From Fistularia commersonii (Eukaryota; Chordata; Actinopteri; Syngnathiformes; Fistulariidae), in NCBI GenBank assembly GCA_037954325.1, contig JBBMNZ010000021.1, positions 10,384,616 to 10,448,615 of the forward strand: DNA of 64,000 bases. The letters run 5' to 3'. The notes beneath the pieces are model-generated. The model was not told the origin of the DNA and ran no database searches. It saw only the letters and a list, made by a program, of their open reading frames with translations. Each line of letters opens with the position of its first letter. Position 1 is the stretch's first letter. This document shows positions 34,276-48,083 of this stretch, piece after piece. A program made the translations under genes and the position numbers.

Positions 34276-37200
34276 TATAGATATATAAATCAAAACTGTG
34301 TGCAACTTTATGGGAACATTGCTTCTGTTTTACTGTTGGTATCAGTAAAATAGTCTAAAACCTCCTCTATTAGAAAGTTTCAAGTGTGACTTCCAGATGA
34401 TTTCTCTATTTATCAATCTCAAGCAATTTCACCCTCTCCTTCCTTTGCACAACTCATGGCTCCTAGGAAACAGCTGACTCTCAGCAGCTCCCATTCACTC
34501 CGCATTCTCTTGCACTGCCATTCATGCCTCACCGTGCACCCATATCATCTCCCAGCATTCTGTGGGATTGAGCCCCAGAGCAGGAGGCATATAGTGTGAC
34601 ATGGATGACAAGGGCTTTGTCCCTGCAGTTATGAGGAGAAGATTACTCTCAACTGTGGAGTGCGGTATATAGATAAATTTATCTAGCCTCACCTATACCC
34701 CCATTCTCACATCTCTTTAAAAGCTGTCTAAATGTCAGCTTAGAAGTCCCGAATTGTCTGGATTCTCATTTTCCACACCTTAAACATTTAACTGGGCAAG
34801 CAGCAGTCTATTATAAAAAGCAACTGTTTTCTCTGCTCAAATTAAACCACAGCGGCTTTGTGTCACCCCTGGAACTGTCAGAACAGCTGCAATTGTGGAA
34901 GACTCCCAAACTTGATACCCTGCAATGAATATAGTCTAAATATATGTGCTATACTATTTTCGGGTTGCTTTCTTAAATGTGGGTTGACTGATTTTTTTTT
35001 TCCTTTTTTTCTAAGAATAAGCCATAATCAACTACAATATAAGCCAACTTATGAATAAAGAGAGCATTTGTTGCTGCACCTCGTAGGTACACTTGACTTT
35101 CATGCACTTCAACTTCTCTAAATGTGTTCGGCTGCATTATTTCTAATACATGCTCAAAAAGCTGCAGGTTTGTCAATAACGCAGAAAGTTGCAGGATGAG
35201 TCAGACCTTTTTTGCCGAATATTCACAAACTTTGCTGCACTTTGCCATCATGTCAGGCCTTTAAATGACTAATCCCAAACTCCCAGTTTGACTGCATTGT
35301 CACACAAACACCAGCTGTTTACATAGCGTTTGTGCCACCATGACAACTTTTCCAGACTGATAAAGTCTTGTGTGTGAGTGTTTCAGCCTGACCTTGTTGT
35401 GTCACCTCTCATCGCCCTCACCAGTCATTTTTGAACAGCCTGCCCTTTTGACATTAATGCTCGTCTTTTTTTCTTGTATCATCAATAGGATCTTATGCTG
35501 TTTTTTTCATAACCTAGACTTCTTTTATTATTTGACCCTCAATCCAGTAAACTACATGGAATTAAATTGCAATTGAAGACAATGACTGAAATCTCTCTCT
35601 CTCTCTTTCGCTCTATGTGTGTGTGGGGGTGTATTGTGTTGTCATATTTTACATGGATCTGTCATTAGCTTTTATGACAGTCATAATGTCTATAGAAATT
35701 AACACAGATTGCAAATCTAAATTATTATAAATAACGATGAACAGAAATTGCAAATCAGAAACAGGGGGGTCCTAAATAGAGATTACATGAGGCCTACAAA
35801 AGTACATGTGGGAAAAGGACCATTCATTCCACAGGGGAGATAATTTTATGTATTGAATGTGATTTTCTTTATTTTTTTTTGTAATAATGAAATAGTTACC
35901 TGACTGTCCACAAATGTTCACATTTTACATTACAGTAAATTAATAAAAATCGATTGAATTTGTTACGGGGGAAAAAGAAGCTTGGACCATTACTCTACAA
36001 GCAATAAGGGTTAATAGAATCTCACTCTTCAAAAATCAACAACATGATGCTGATGATCCTAAGTTCAAGTTCTTCTCACACCATGAATTGAATAACACTT
36101 TGCCATCCACTAAGAGAGAACTAGATGGAAGAGTAGACAGAATAATCAGGGTTGGTCAAGTTGTGTTACAGACACAGTCACTGAACTTGGCAAAGTTTAA
36201 TCTTTCATGTAGATACTCAGCCTGCAGACACTTTCTGTTTTTCCTTGGGCCAAGCAGCATTGAAAAGAGGGAGCTTGCAGGTCCTGTTTCCCCCTTTGCT
36301 TTCTCTCTATGAGTGGGGGGCGGGGTAGCCTCGCCTTTGCCTCCTTTGTTTCTTGTGTGAGAAGAAGGCTCAAGGGATCAACCAACTGGAGAGGAGGGTT
36401 GTGACAAAGATATAGGGAAAGAGAGGTACGACAAAGATATAGGGAAAGAGAGTTGTGTAAATGTTAGTGGATGTGCTGGTTCTAAAAACAGCTGGTGTTG
36501 ACAGTCCTCCGTTGAGGACAGGTGAGTGGGTTGGGCTGGAAGGGAGTGTCAGCCATCTGGACCACTGCCTCCAGAGTCCAGGCATCAAAGAAACGCCTTT
36601 GTAATTAAAGCTTTCCAAAGTTAACTTGGAAGATTTATGTCTAGATATAGCTGGTCTGACATAATTCTGTTCTCTGGATGAATTGGTATTTGCTTTGTGT
36701 GGCTGCTGGCAGACAAGTGGTCATTCATCCCGGCTTATGATTTGAAATGAATGGATTTGAAATTTAATATCTACATGACATCATACAGTTCTGACTCCAG
36801 AGACAAAACAAGCATCTGCTTCGATGACACTTGTCTACTTTTTGTTCTTCACTTTGATTTGAGTGTGTGGCTGTGCCTGACACGCACATAAGCATGAAAA
36901 CAGCATTTGTGAATGCCGACAGCCAACTGTTGCCAAGTTGCAACCTTGCAAAAAAAACCAAATGGGAACAGTTTCCCCAGAAACGCCCTTTTTCCCAAGA
37001 CGGCTCTCACTGACCTCCTCCTCCTCCAATCCCCCACCGCCCCTAAAATGCTCTTGGGGGTTGGACCTTCTGTCCTGGGAAAATTGGGTTTCTATGGAAA
37101 GGAAAGGCAATTGTTGGACAGGCGTGTCAAGAGTTCAGGACCTTGGCTGACTGCTGGAGGACTGCACAAGTCCAGAACAATGTCCTGGGGTGTCTGAAAC

Positions 37201-37974
37201 AGCCTTACCTAGCTTTAGGTATGCAGGCTCCAGATCAGTGCTGACTGCTTTGGCCTTTGAATGATCCACAGAGATTTAACACCGTTTAAGGGCAACGTCT
37301 CTCACAGATTTCATCAAGTCTTTTTCCTCCGGCACAAGCAGAACACACAGTAAGGAAAGCATTCATCACTAGAGACTTATGTGCTCATGCAGTGATTTGA
37401 TTAGAGCACCTTTAATGTATCTGGTTGCCAAGTATTAGCCTTTCACAGATAAGAGATGAACCATCTGAGGAGATAGTAATTTTGTCAAGTGTTGCCCCTC
37501 TTGTGAAAGGGGAAACAAGTCTTGTTTTAAAGTACCTTCATTACAGAATACTTTCATACTGTGACTAAATATGGTGCACTGATTTAGACTTTTACTTAAG
37601 CTTGACTATTTTTGAAGTACTGACATCTCTGCTTAATGTACCTTCAACCTAGAATGGGACACATGGACTGCAAATCACTAACAGTTTGTCTTGTAAATTT
37701 GAAAACAAACCACATGAGCTCTGTGTCCACCTGCCTTGATAGACAACCAGTAAACAACACGACTTGCCGGCATAACACTTGATGTGACACAGACAAACAC
37801 TGGATACTGTCTGCAGTGAAGGTCATCTGATTTTCTATACACTGTTACATTATCAGTCAACGTGACAACTGTTGCCTTACCAAAAAAGGCAAGTGTGGTA
37901 ATTTCAACAATCTTAACATCTTTCAACCGTGATGTATTTCAAAGTCCAGTCTCTGCACCAAGTGGTGTATCCGG

Positions 37975-39230
37975 CATAATCAAAATGCCGCCCAACACTT
38001 TTTGGCTCAGGGGCCACATTGACTTTTAAAATTTGACAGACGGGCCAGGTCAGCGCAAGATATACATATAAAAAAACACATTTGTTAACATAGACAGAAA
38101 AAGCATTACAGTGTTAACATATGTATGTCCACAGTAAAGGCTACATCACAAAGCCAATTTGTGTCATTCAGCTCAGGAAAATTATCAGTGTTCTCAAGTA
38201 GCTCCAAAAAAAGTAATAAAACTCCTGTTTGTGCTCCCACACTTGTCAACATACTTTCCCCAATCTTAACCAGCGGACATTAGAATGATAAAGCAAGTTC
38301 CTGTGATCAGTCAGTTTCCTCAAGAAAATAAATAAACTGACGATGGTGATGTCCCCTCGCTTGAATAAAGTTAACGAGGTTCAGAACTGGCTTCACTATG
38401 TGGTCAAGCTGCAAGATTTGGTGATCCATCTGTCGTAATATTGGCGAACGCACTCCAAGGTAGCTTGTGCCTCTTTTCGATTGCTGACATGGTTACATTT
38501 TCGTTAATCTCTCTGATTTATAATTAAAAGCTGAGCAATGTCCTTAATGTCATTGCTTTCGTCCAATACCAAAGAATATAATGTAAATCACTCCACTTTT
38601 TTGTCTAGGTTGCTAGTTAAGTGTTCATCAATTACCTCAACACAGCGTGTCACTGTCCTGTGTGGGAAGTTAATGTTTTCAAATTTGTTCTTATTGGTGA
38701 ATATGAATTTTACTTTGATTAATCTCATGATTGATCGATGGTAATACCCTGATGTATTTCCACAAATGCTTCACTGGCCGCAGACCATTGTCGTCTATGA
38801 TGGTGCTTCCACTTTTGCCTTTTTAGCAGGAAATTCAAATCACCACCCCTTTCCCATCAATATGTTTTTTTGTTGTCTGAAGTCACAGAGCATTCCAGTT
38901 GAAGAAATCTAGACACAATGATATTGTATTGAATATAGCTCTTATTATTAGCAACATTAAGAGTTCTTAAAAGCATGGTCAATTTTTCTTTTTACCAATT
39001 TGTTAGTTTTGTTCAAAAAAAACTCTTGTCTGGCAAACTTTCTGTCATTGTCCCGCATTGTTATTGTTAGTATGTTTACGATGGAAGCCACTGCTTTTTT
39101 CATGTCTGATTTGCCAACCACTATGTTGCTTGAGTGGAATAATATTTTTACAAGATGCCTTTCATGTGTTGCCATACCGTGATGCTTCCTATTGCTTCGC
39201 ACTCCCACAGGGTCAGAGGTCACAAGGTTC
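37975..39230 (-). mobile_element. hAT-superfamily transposase fossil (GTF2IRD2/ZBED5-like)
   Basis: The minus strand preserves DESNDIKDIAQ (plus 38531-38563) and ITTDGSPNLA (38411-38439), in the right order for the 'LDETTDITDTAQL' and 'TTDGAPAMVG' blocks of hAT transposases of the GTF2IRD2/ZBED5 type. Frames are broken by shifts and stops. The left part (37985-38050) contains 'aggggccacattgac...gacgggccaggtca', a sequence often found at the end of such elements. It is inactive. Confidence 0.65.
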
Positions 39231-39314
39231 TGTTATACTTTCACTGACTCTATAGTCCCAAAGTGTCTCCCCCTCCTCTCGGTGGAGCTTTCAGCAGCCT
39301 AGAGGTAGTCCTGT

Positions 39315-39412
39315 GTGCGTGTGTGTGTGCGTGTGCGTGTGCGTGTGCGTGTGCGTGTGCGTGTGCGTGTGCGTGTGCGTGTGTGTGTGTGTGCGTGTGT
39401 GTGTGTCTGTGA
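39315..39412. repeat. (GTGTGC)n array
   Basis: An alternating purine-pyrimidine hexamer array flanked by GT and then GA repeats. It is favourable for Z-DNA. Confidence 0.9.
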
Positions 39413-40619
39413 GTGTGAGAGAGAGAGAGAAAACCCCCTCGGTGTTTCCTAGCAACCTTTGGCCCGTGCTGGTAAATTGAGCTTCACAGTGTGGCAGTGT
39501 ATACTGGGCACACTCTTGCCCTCGCTAGATTTTATTCAGACATTCTTTTAAGCCCGCCTGAAGATGGTGGTTCCACGCCTCATTGCTGGACTATAATCCA
39601 AAAGAAGAAATCACAACCACACATGTGACTGATTGACGATTCATTGTAGCTTATGTGTGTCTGTCGGCAAAAAAGCTGTAGCAACATGCCAGACTTGTGC
39701 ATATATCCATCAAGATCCCAGAGCAGTTTTCATGAATAACACACTTCATATTAATGGAGGGCTTTAGTTGCCCCCCCCCGCTTACAAAGAAATAATCTTT
39801 TCCACTGTGTCCACCTCAGCTCATGAGTGTGACTGCAAATGAACTGTTTTCTGTGAAGGTCTCTCAAGGGCGCATGTGTAGTCGTGCCCCCCCCCACTTG
39901 CCACATTTATTTAACACAACCAGCAGCTCAGCACTGACTTTCAGTGATTCCTAGACTGAAAATATTTGATAAAATGTCTGTATACATGACACGAAGCATT
40001 AGTGTGGAGGGTGTTGCTCTATTGGAGATATTTAGTTGGTGTCTTACAAAGAACAACTTGTCTGAAACCCCTGACACAGTTTTTCTGTGGACTCATGAAT
40101 AGTGTTGTGTCTATGTAAGTAAAAGGACATTGGTTTACGCTCATAGATACTTTTTAAAAAATGGAAAATCTATCGGAAAGACTTATCTATAATACTGTAT
40201 ATTTGCCTAAAAACTGCAAACAACTACAATAACAATCAAAAAGGAACTACTATATTTTGAAAATGTATAAGGGCGAAAATGGCCAACGTAGCAGAAGGCT
40301 GACAAACGTTATGTGGTTATTGCCTGAAGCTCAAGGGATGCTGGACACTGCCTTCAGCAGTGCTACTTCTCAGACGGTCTGCTCTTGACCATTCGTCGGT
40401 TTTGTGTGTCTGTGTGGGAGATGGCTGCTCAAGGCTCTCTGTGAGACACTGTAATGCCAAACCTTTTTTGTTGTAAGCTTTTATACTTGTTTTGAACGAC
40501 TGGCTCTGTAATTGCAATCCCAAAACTGCAGCAGGGGTTCTGTGCCGTGGTATTGACTTCCCTGGTGTGCATTTAACATAGCAACCGAAATGGAGAGGAT
40601 AATTTTGCTGTTGGACGGT

Positions 40620-40735
40620 TCATCCATTTTCCATAGGGCTTATCCTGCACATAGTCACAGGGCGCTGGAGCCAATCCAAGCTGACACAAATATGGTTTGT
40701 AGCGCCTACATTTTATGGGTGTTCTTGTGAGACGT
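40620..40735 (-). mobile_element. Dispersed fish repeat 3' part
   Basis: 'catccattttccatagggcttatcctgcac', 'cacagggcgctggagccaatccaagctgacac' is the reverse-oriented 3' section of the SINE-like unit seen at 23003-23170. Confidence 0.6.
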
Positions 40736-40739
40736 ACAA

Positions 40740-43700
40740 AATAGCAAGCCAGTAACATTTTCCATATTCCAGAGATTCTTTTAACTTTTCAGGTCCAAAA
40801 TTTCAGTTCCGGGGAGTCAACAGCCAATCATACTGCAGGCGGTAGTTTAGGTCCTTTTTGCCATTCGTAACACGAGACAGTTTGGGGGGGAAAAAAGTTA
40901 TATTATTTTGTTAATTGTTTGATTGTGCAATATATTGTATTCAAAATGTAAAATTATTTTTAAAGATCCTTTTTCAAGAATGATCTAGACTCCCACCTTG
41001 GTCAGTTGTATGCCAGACTCCCTCAGAGCACCTTTTAGCCCTCCTAGGTTACTCTAAACTTTTGGAAAGATTGTATGATTAATAAATCATGACTAAGCTA
41101 TGGTGATAAAAAAGTAGCTGCAGGCTGATATTTCAAAACCAAACACAGAGTTTAGCTGTAATAAAACCTCAAATATCCCTATTATTTGTTGGTACAAAGT
41201 TAAATGGAAGTTTTCCATTCTATAAATGGACACATCCTGGTTTTCCCTAATTTGGTTTCTCAGTGTTCAGATGAATAGTGTTGAACTTCACCCAGCAAGA
41301 GCGACAATCAGAGGAGGTTGTTGTAAAAGTTTTATAGCACAATCTCCCCTCCTGTTTTAACATTATAGCTGCGTTTTACACAAACACTTTGACATTGTTT
41401 CCTCGGGAACAGCTCAGACGCATAATGAATCTGATGCTTCTGAACCATTCACCTTGTTTTAATTGTGAGCTCCATAAATAACTTTCGGCCACAATGAAAA
41501 TTAAGCGCATACAAGTTTGTTCAACAAAGAATGAAGACATTACTTGGACATAAGCACTCCAGGATTCAATTAAATCTGCTTTTTTTAATTCTTAGACCCC
41601 ATTTAAACAAACTGCCTTAAAACATTAACAATGTAAGCATGTACAATAGCAAAGGTAAGTTTAATCAATACTGAATGTAAGGCAGTGATACATAGGTCTG
41701 CTAGCAGCCTAAAGCTGCACGCTTACTGAAAAACTGTTGTTTGCTCTATTAATTTGCTATATTAATTTAAGTATGATTAAGTACAGTCTTAATTTCTATG
41801 CTGTCCTACAGCTTTTAGCTAATTATTCTTTATTCATTATTTCTTTTACATTAACTGTTTGTTTCGAAAATACTGATTGACTATAGCAAACATGTGATGT
41901 CATAATTACATGATGTGCTCCAATGCTTGGTATAGACACTCAAATCAGGCAGTAGTATCAGGTGCAAGAATTTTAGTCAAAATATTTTGTGTTCCACGGC
42001 ATTGAACTTGTTCTGAAGCAAGGTAGTGTGTTCTGTCGTGTGGGGTCAGATAATGAGCAGAGATTTGTAGAAATAAGAAAATTCAATTGATTACAGTATT
42101 TTATTATATGTGACACATAGTACACTGTTTTGTCTTAGTATATCTGTGATTTTTGTTTCCCAAAGGTCACCTAGCATTTGAAAGCAAAACAAAGTCAGCC
42201 TGGGGTTTGTTACAATAATGGTTTCTGCATGGATTGGATGTGGAAATGAAAACTTTCATTGCAACTGTTAGGTGTTAAAGTGAGACAAGTGTTGCGTTTT
42301 CCATCTAAAACATCTTCTGTGTCTCGTAACGCAGCAAAACCTGAACTCAGGTGGGATGTAGAATGTCCCATTCAGTGACTGATCGAACTGCCTGAAAGTA
42401 CGAACAATACCTGCTTCAAGTAGAATGACCTGGAATGTAACAGTTCTACATCCAGTCTATGTCCACTGATACATGGGCCAACATGTAAAGAAGTAAAGGT
42501 TAGTCTATGTTTAGTCTCCCTCTGGCATACATTGATTACACATATTGAGTCTGCTGCCTGTCGATCATAAATAACAAAACCAATTACCATAATCACCCCA
42601 TGTCCTACTTGGTAGTAGAAGCCAATCAGAAGTCAGTGACCTCATTCTTAAGAGTTTGTAGAGAACATGTCTGGTCTGTCTGATTTATGAATGTTGCCTT
42701 GCAAATCATTCACTCACAAGACACCAAATTCTGCGCTTCGGAAAAGGACGTTTTCAAAAGTCAGTTTTGTTGCTCTGCAATATTTCTTAAACCTAAACCA
42801 TTGTTCTCGTGAAAGAAGCAGCATTAGGCACATTAGCAGTTCCTGAGTGGATTGTGTTTGAGTGGAAAAGCAGATTACAGGTGTGGACGGATCAATCCTC
42901 TAAGAGTGGACTATAATCTAACCCTGTGGCTAATACATTCCTCAACATCTCAACAGTGTAAAAATGTGCTATTTTCTCTGTATGTCTTTTGCCTTTTATA
43001 TAAAATGTCACATTTTTTAAAATTAAAATCAAGCCATCAAAACAGTTTCATCTGAATGTAATATCTGTTAGATAGATTTAGCTAAAAAATAGAAATGCTG
43101 ACAGTGATTCTTTGTTGGATTAATCCTCACTAAATGTCTTAATGAATATTTCTGACCAAAGGGCAGTTATATCTGATAGCTAATCATTGTCGGTAGGCTC
43201 TGTTCATTGTATTGTATTGCAGCTTTGACTATCATTTATCAATTAAACAAAAAGGCGGAGACAAGATCCCATGATATTGAGGTATTTAAACCACTATTGT
43301 CAGGCTGACCTCACCATTGGAGATTTTGCAGCCTCAGCAGTTCTGATTGCAGCCCTGTTGTATCTGCCATATATTATTGAAAGGAATAAAAACTAAACAC
43401 CCACAACTTTAATTGTACACAGGTATTGCCCTTTACAGAGAAGGAACAGGTTTTTATATCTACCAGAAAACAGTGCAATAATTCGTTTGTTTTTAATGGC
43501 CAATGTGTCTGTGATTTACTCTGAAGAACTTAAAAGAGCTTGGCTGGCATTGAACTGCTGAACTACATACTGTATGATAGCTTCATTGGTGCCACACAGC
43601 AGTTGAAGATAATTTTGTCATTGATTGCCCTCAGGCTTCTGCTGCTGCATATCCGGTTCATTATCAAGAGTTAACAGAAAGGCTGAAGAATCCTATTTTT

Positions 43701-46700
43701 TGAGAAATGTGTGTAACACAACTTCCGTAGGGGATGATCTGTCTGTCAGGCTGACTTTTTCAGTGTGCGGTCATCAGACAGTGAATAGATTGCACTTGGT
43801 CGGTCGCTGCACACTGACACAGAGCTGCTGGCTGCCCCCTTTTAATTAAACTGTCGGGAACTTAGTTTTAGATGCGTAGTTGTTTGAAAGCACCATGCAG
43901 AGACTCCGTAGACCTGGCGTGACAGTAAATGCAGAAGTGAGGACGGAAGCAGGTGTTGTTGCTTAAACTCTCAAACAAAATTTGAATCGATTCCTCTTGT
44001 GTGTGATTGCTGGCTTTGGACAGATGCACTTTAGGAGCAGCAGCCCACAATTGAAGTGATGATGTTACATAATATTTTACCAAAACGAATAACAAATATA
44101 CCAATTGTCATATGTGTAAATGTTAATGATCGTCTTGAGGTTGGTCAAATGGTTGATCTGCATCAGTAGATAAGACATCACTGATAAAAACAAAAGAAGT
44201 CAGATAAATGGCATTGTTCCCATTCAGTTCTAACATTTGTGTGGCCCTGTTTAGGATCATGGAAAAACATGTTCAAAAGCGTACTGTGACTGACTTTTGG
44301 GTTACAATGTATCTAAGAAAAATGTTGGTGTTGAGGACGACTGCTTTTATAACAGGAGGTGTTGTGTTGTCCCTGCCACTTTTATTTGAGGGTGGGGTTC
44401 AACGCCTGTTTTGGCTTTTTGTTATTACATTTGTTATATTGTTTACCATTTACCAAAATCAAATAACTGGGTGAATAACCATGTGACATTCAGTTTTCCA
44501 AACAGCAATGGATGTTTTTTATTACTTTTATTTATTTTTATCCCAAATCATCATTCCCATAATCTAAATTAATTATTTTCATTGTCAGACTTCATAATAA
44601 TGGCCATCTCTGAATGTACTTCATCGTTTGGTGAGGACATTGATGTGATGTTGGAAGAATTACATTTATTATTATTAATAAATTATTAATAAATTAATAA
44701 ATAAATTATTCTAAAAGGGGGAAAACACTAAATTGAGTTTATCCCTTGGTTGCTTCAAAGACATGATTTGCAGGTATATAATTACACCGGTTGCTTGCTT
44801 ATACAGACATTAGGAAAGAAATAACAAGTGCACTGAAAGTACTTTTTTTTCTTTTTTTGAAGGTTAGTAACAAAGTAGAAAAGCTGTTAAGTACTATTTA
44901 GCATGAAAGCATGAGACAGTGATGATAAAAGTGAGGATTTTTCCAAGTGTAAAAAGCATCAGTAATTAAAGTGGGCAGATGAAGCTTAGCTGATGACCCT
45001 TGTGTGTTTCCTCATTGACTGGACCAAAATCAATCAGGACTAATACTAGTAAGGGGAATTCACATGTGCCATGTGTTGTCAGATTACGATGATGAGCTTA
45101 TTCCTCTGGCATGCCTTTAGCAGATTAATGAGTTGGTCATAGACATTGCAAGGGTTAACCTGAAACAATCAAGCCATGTCATCGCACATTTTCATCCTCT
45201 GTGAATCACAGTCCATTAAGTCTAGTTTTAGTGAAAAATAATCCATGTGATGCAGGGCTCACCAGTACCAAACACGGCCTATTGGTTAGTTTGAGGGAAT
45301 TGTAAAAGTACAAGGTTATTGTGTGCAGGTTTATCTTTTCTCATTAGCGTCACAAGGTAATTAAAAAATAAACAGTGTTCAGGATTCAAGGAAATGAGCC
45401 ATAGTGACATTGCTGAGTCTATAGCTGCAACTGCAGACTGAAGCCGAACCCCTTATTAGTCCCCTGTCAGATTCAAAACTCCATCCGTATGCTCTGCCTA
45501 CAATTTCCTAAGGGAAGGCATTTTCTGTCCACTGCTCAGTGACACACTTCCTTCTGGCTCAACACTCTTATTTTCACTTTTCACCCCCAAGCTTACTCCT
45601 CTGCTTTTTTTTTGTGACGAGATTTGCTACCCCTGTTAATTCCCTAGTGGAATGAAGCAGGATTGGTTTTCAGCTCTGTGCCAGTTGGCCTGGCAGGGCA
45701 AAGCAGGAGTTGTATTTAGACCTTGTATGTATTTTCCTAGGAACAGAGAGGGGAAAAAGCTGAAAGTTTCAGCATTTAATTACAGAGCGGCCATGGCCAA
45801 AGAGCTTTCTGCCAAGGGTAGTTTTAAGACCAACAGCTTAACAACCTCAGGAATGATGGCACTGTTGGTTTTGGTGACAGTGGCCCCCCTGATCCTCCTC
45901 AAAAGGATAGTTTTTTTTGTTTTGTTTTTCGACACATTTGGGATTTCTATATGCCCCAGTGAAATTGAAGGCCCAAAATTAAGTTGCTCACAAAAAAATA
46001 AAACCACATTAAAACACATTATGGTTTCACCATGCTAGAATTCATACTCCTTGTTAGATCAAGAGACATATATCCCCAACCAATTTCACTTTGTTGTGAT
46101 GGCAGAAAATGTCTTCATCAGGACCCCTTCTGTCGTAGCTCTATTGGAGCTTCCATGCTGTGAAGAATTTTTCTCTATTTTCCAAGAAATATGCTGTCTT
46201 TTTAAGGCCTCTGCACAGTCTTGTTTCCAGGTTCTTTTTTTCAATGTGATTTGTATGTTTATGATCCTGTGTCAAAGGCTTTTGGGTATATGGAGCATGT
46301 CGGCGTTACAGGGAGGACCACTGTCCAAGAGGTCACCAATGGTAGAGGTTTTAGATGGATGAGTGATTTACTTTTATTCTTTTGGCTGGAGTCTTTTTGG
46401 CAGTGCTTGGTTATTATTGTGCAAAAAGTAGTGAAACTTGACATTGCTCACAAATGTGAACCATGACATGCTCGCTTAAATGGCCACAAAGGGAACCATT
46501 ATGGTTTAAATGTATCCGGATTGTGGCTGGCCCTCAGGATGAGAGAGTACGCCTGGATATTGCGTGTGAGTGCTCTTTTATAAGCGTTCTTAATTTTGCT
46601 TTTAAGCTAAAATCCTTCACTACATCCAGTATGTCGAAAAGGAGAATGTTTGAGGTTCTCTGTTAGCTCTACCAGAAGTTGTTTGCACAAACTGAACCAC

Positions 46701-48016
46701 TATTTGATCCAGGTCAAATTTAATCATTGAAAAGGGAGCTAATGAAGGAGGCACAAACATTAGAGTATAGACGACAATGCTTCCTGTGTACGCTCTTGAA
46801 TTTTATCAGTCCATCAGGCTTGCTCGCAATTTCACTACACTGCTTTCTTTCAACGTAAGCTTTAGGCTCTATAATCAGTGTTGAGGTCAAAGATGAAATA
46901 TGATTTAGTAAATGTCTGCACCAACATCTTACCTGGGGGAATAACAAAAAAAAGACAAGACCTAGTACATCTTGCCTTAAGGATCTAGTGCATCAGCTGG
47001 CAGAAATTTCTCGAGTGGAAACCCTCAAACAACCTTGAGTGTGGATTGAAATAACTCCAGATTCGACTGATCTTTGTCTTGGATTAAGGCTACATTTTGA
47101 GAGCATGACAGTAATTCTGGGAGGAAATATTATTACCTTCATAGCCATAGAACAACTGTAGTGATTGACAAGAATTACATGTATTCAGCATTAATCTGGC
47201 TGTATGAGGGCAAAGTGAAACAAGGTACTACTAAAGGTGGTAGAATTACATGATGTCAGCGTCAGTAAATTTTGAAGACCCTTAAAACTATTTTTAAAAA
47301 AGCTTCACAAAGAGATCGTTCATGTTGCCCCTATCTGATGCTGTCCCTTTGTTCTGTAAACACGTATATCCCTTACTAAACACTTCATGCTGGAATCTGA
47401 TTTTCAAAACATTTCACATAATAATACAGTTTACCAACAAAAAATATGATGTGAAAGGTTCTGCTATTTGGGCTTGGTTTGGAATTGTGTAGATGTTCTA
47501 AGTTTAAATAATTTGATGGCCCATAATTCCATCTGGCAATAAATTCAGTCTGATGCAAAATTGCCTGAACCCTGCCACGAATTATTAATGAATCCCCTTG
47601 AAAATAATCAATTCATTATTCATTTGTGATGTCCTTATGATCTGTGGCAGACTGCGTTTAACGATCATGTTTCATTTTGTACCGAATCCTCTTTCTTGTG
47701 CCAACCATTTGTCTGATTTTACAAAAGGTGACTTTGCCACTCCCCCACCCCCCAGTGTCTAAGAGCATCATTGCTGCACCAAATAGTAGTTGGCTTGTAT
47801 AAAGAATGGGGATCCTCACCTGCACAGCAGTAGTCATTTCAGATCGTTCAAAGTCACTGTATAGAGAGAAAAAATCACAGCCATTGTCTCCTGAAGTCCT
47901 GATATTTCTGCACATTACGTTTCCTGTTACCACAATCATTGTTATATTTTGGCTGAAAGTAGAGAAAAGCTGGAAAAATGTGCTTTTGTGTATTTTAACA
48001 CTGCATTTTCCTCCAG
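40740..48016. other. Intronic DNA, nothing identifiable
   Basis: AT-rich unique-looking sequence. Open frames up to 128 codons (45652-46038) show no domain, no splice pattern and no codon bias. No repeats were recognised apart from A/T runs. Confidence 0.4.
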
Positions 48017-48083
48017 GCTTTGACTCTTTTGGGAGCTATGGAAAGACTGGAAATGGCAGGAAAAGACCGCTAGACCCACACAG
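48017..48083 (+). CDS. Coding exon of an unrecognised plus-strand gene (exon A)
   Basis: The acceptor is cattttcctccag|GC and the donor CACAG|gtagga. The 67 bp are open in only one frame, entering in phase 1 and leaving in phase 2: (G)FDSFGSYGKTGNGRKRPLDPH(S). The segment is Gly/Ser-rich and then basic. It joins in frame to the exons at 58630 and 60948. I do not recognise the protein. Nuclear localisation is possible from GRKRP but unproven. Confidence 0.6.

Larger units (their letters stand above)
27714..48016 (+). other. Large presumed first intron(s) of the unrecognised gene
   Basis: Twenty kilobases of AT-rich DNA hold no recognisable protein. The contents are a candidate small exon at 29376-29516, CA arrays at 32546-32626 and about 34236-34267, a hAT fossil at 38-39.2 kb, a GTGTGC array at 39315-39412, and a SINE-like fragment at 40.6 kb. 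The exon carrying the start codon must be here or in the CpG island but could not be identified. Confidence 0.45.
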
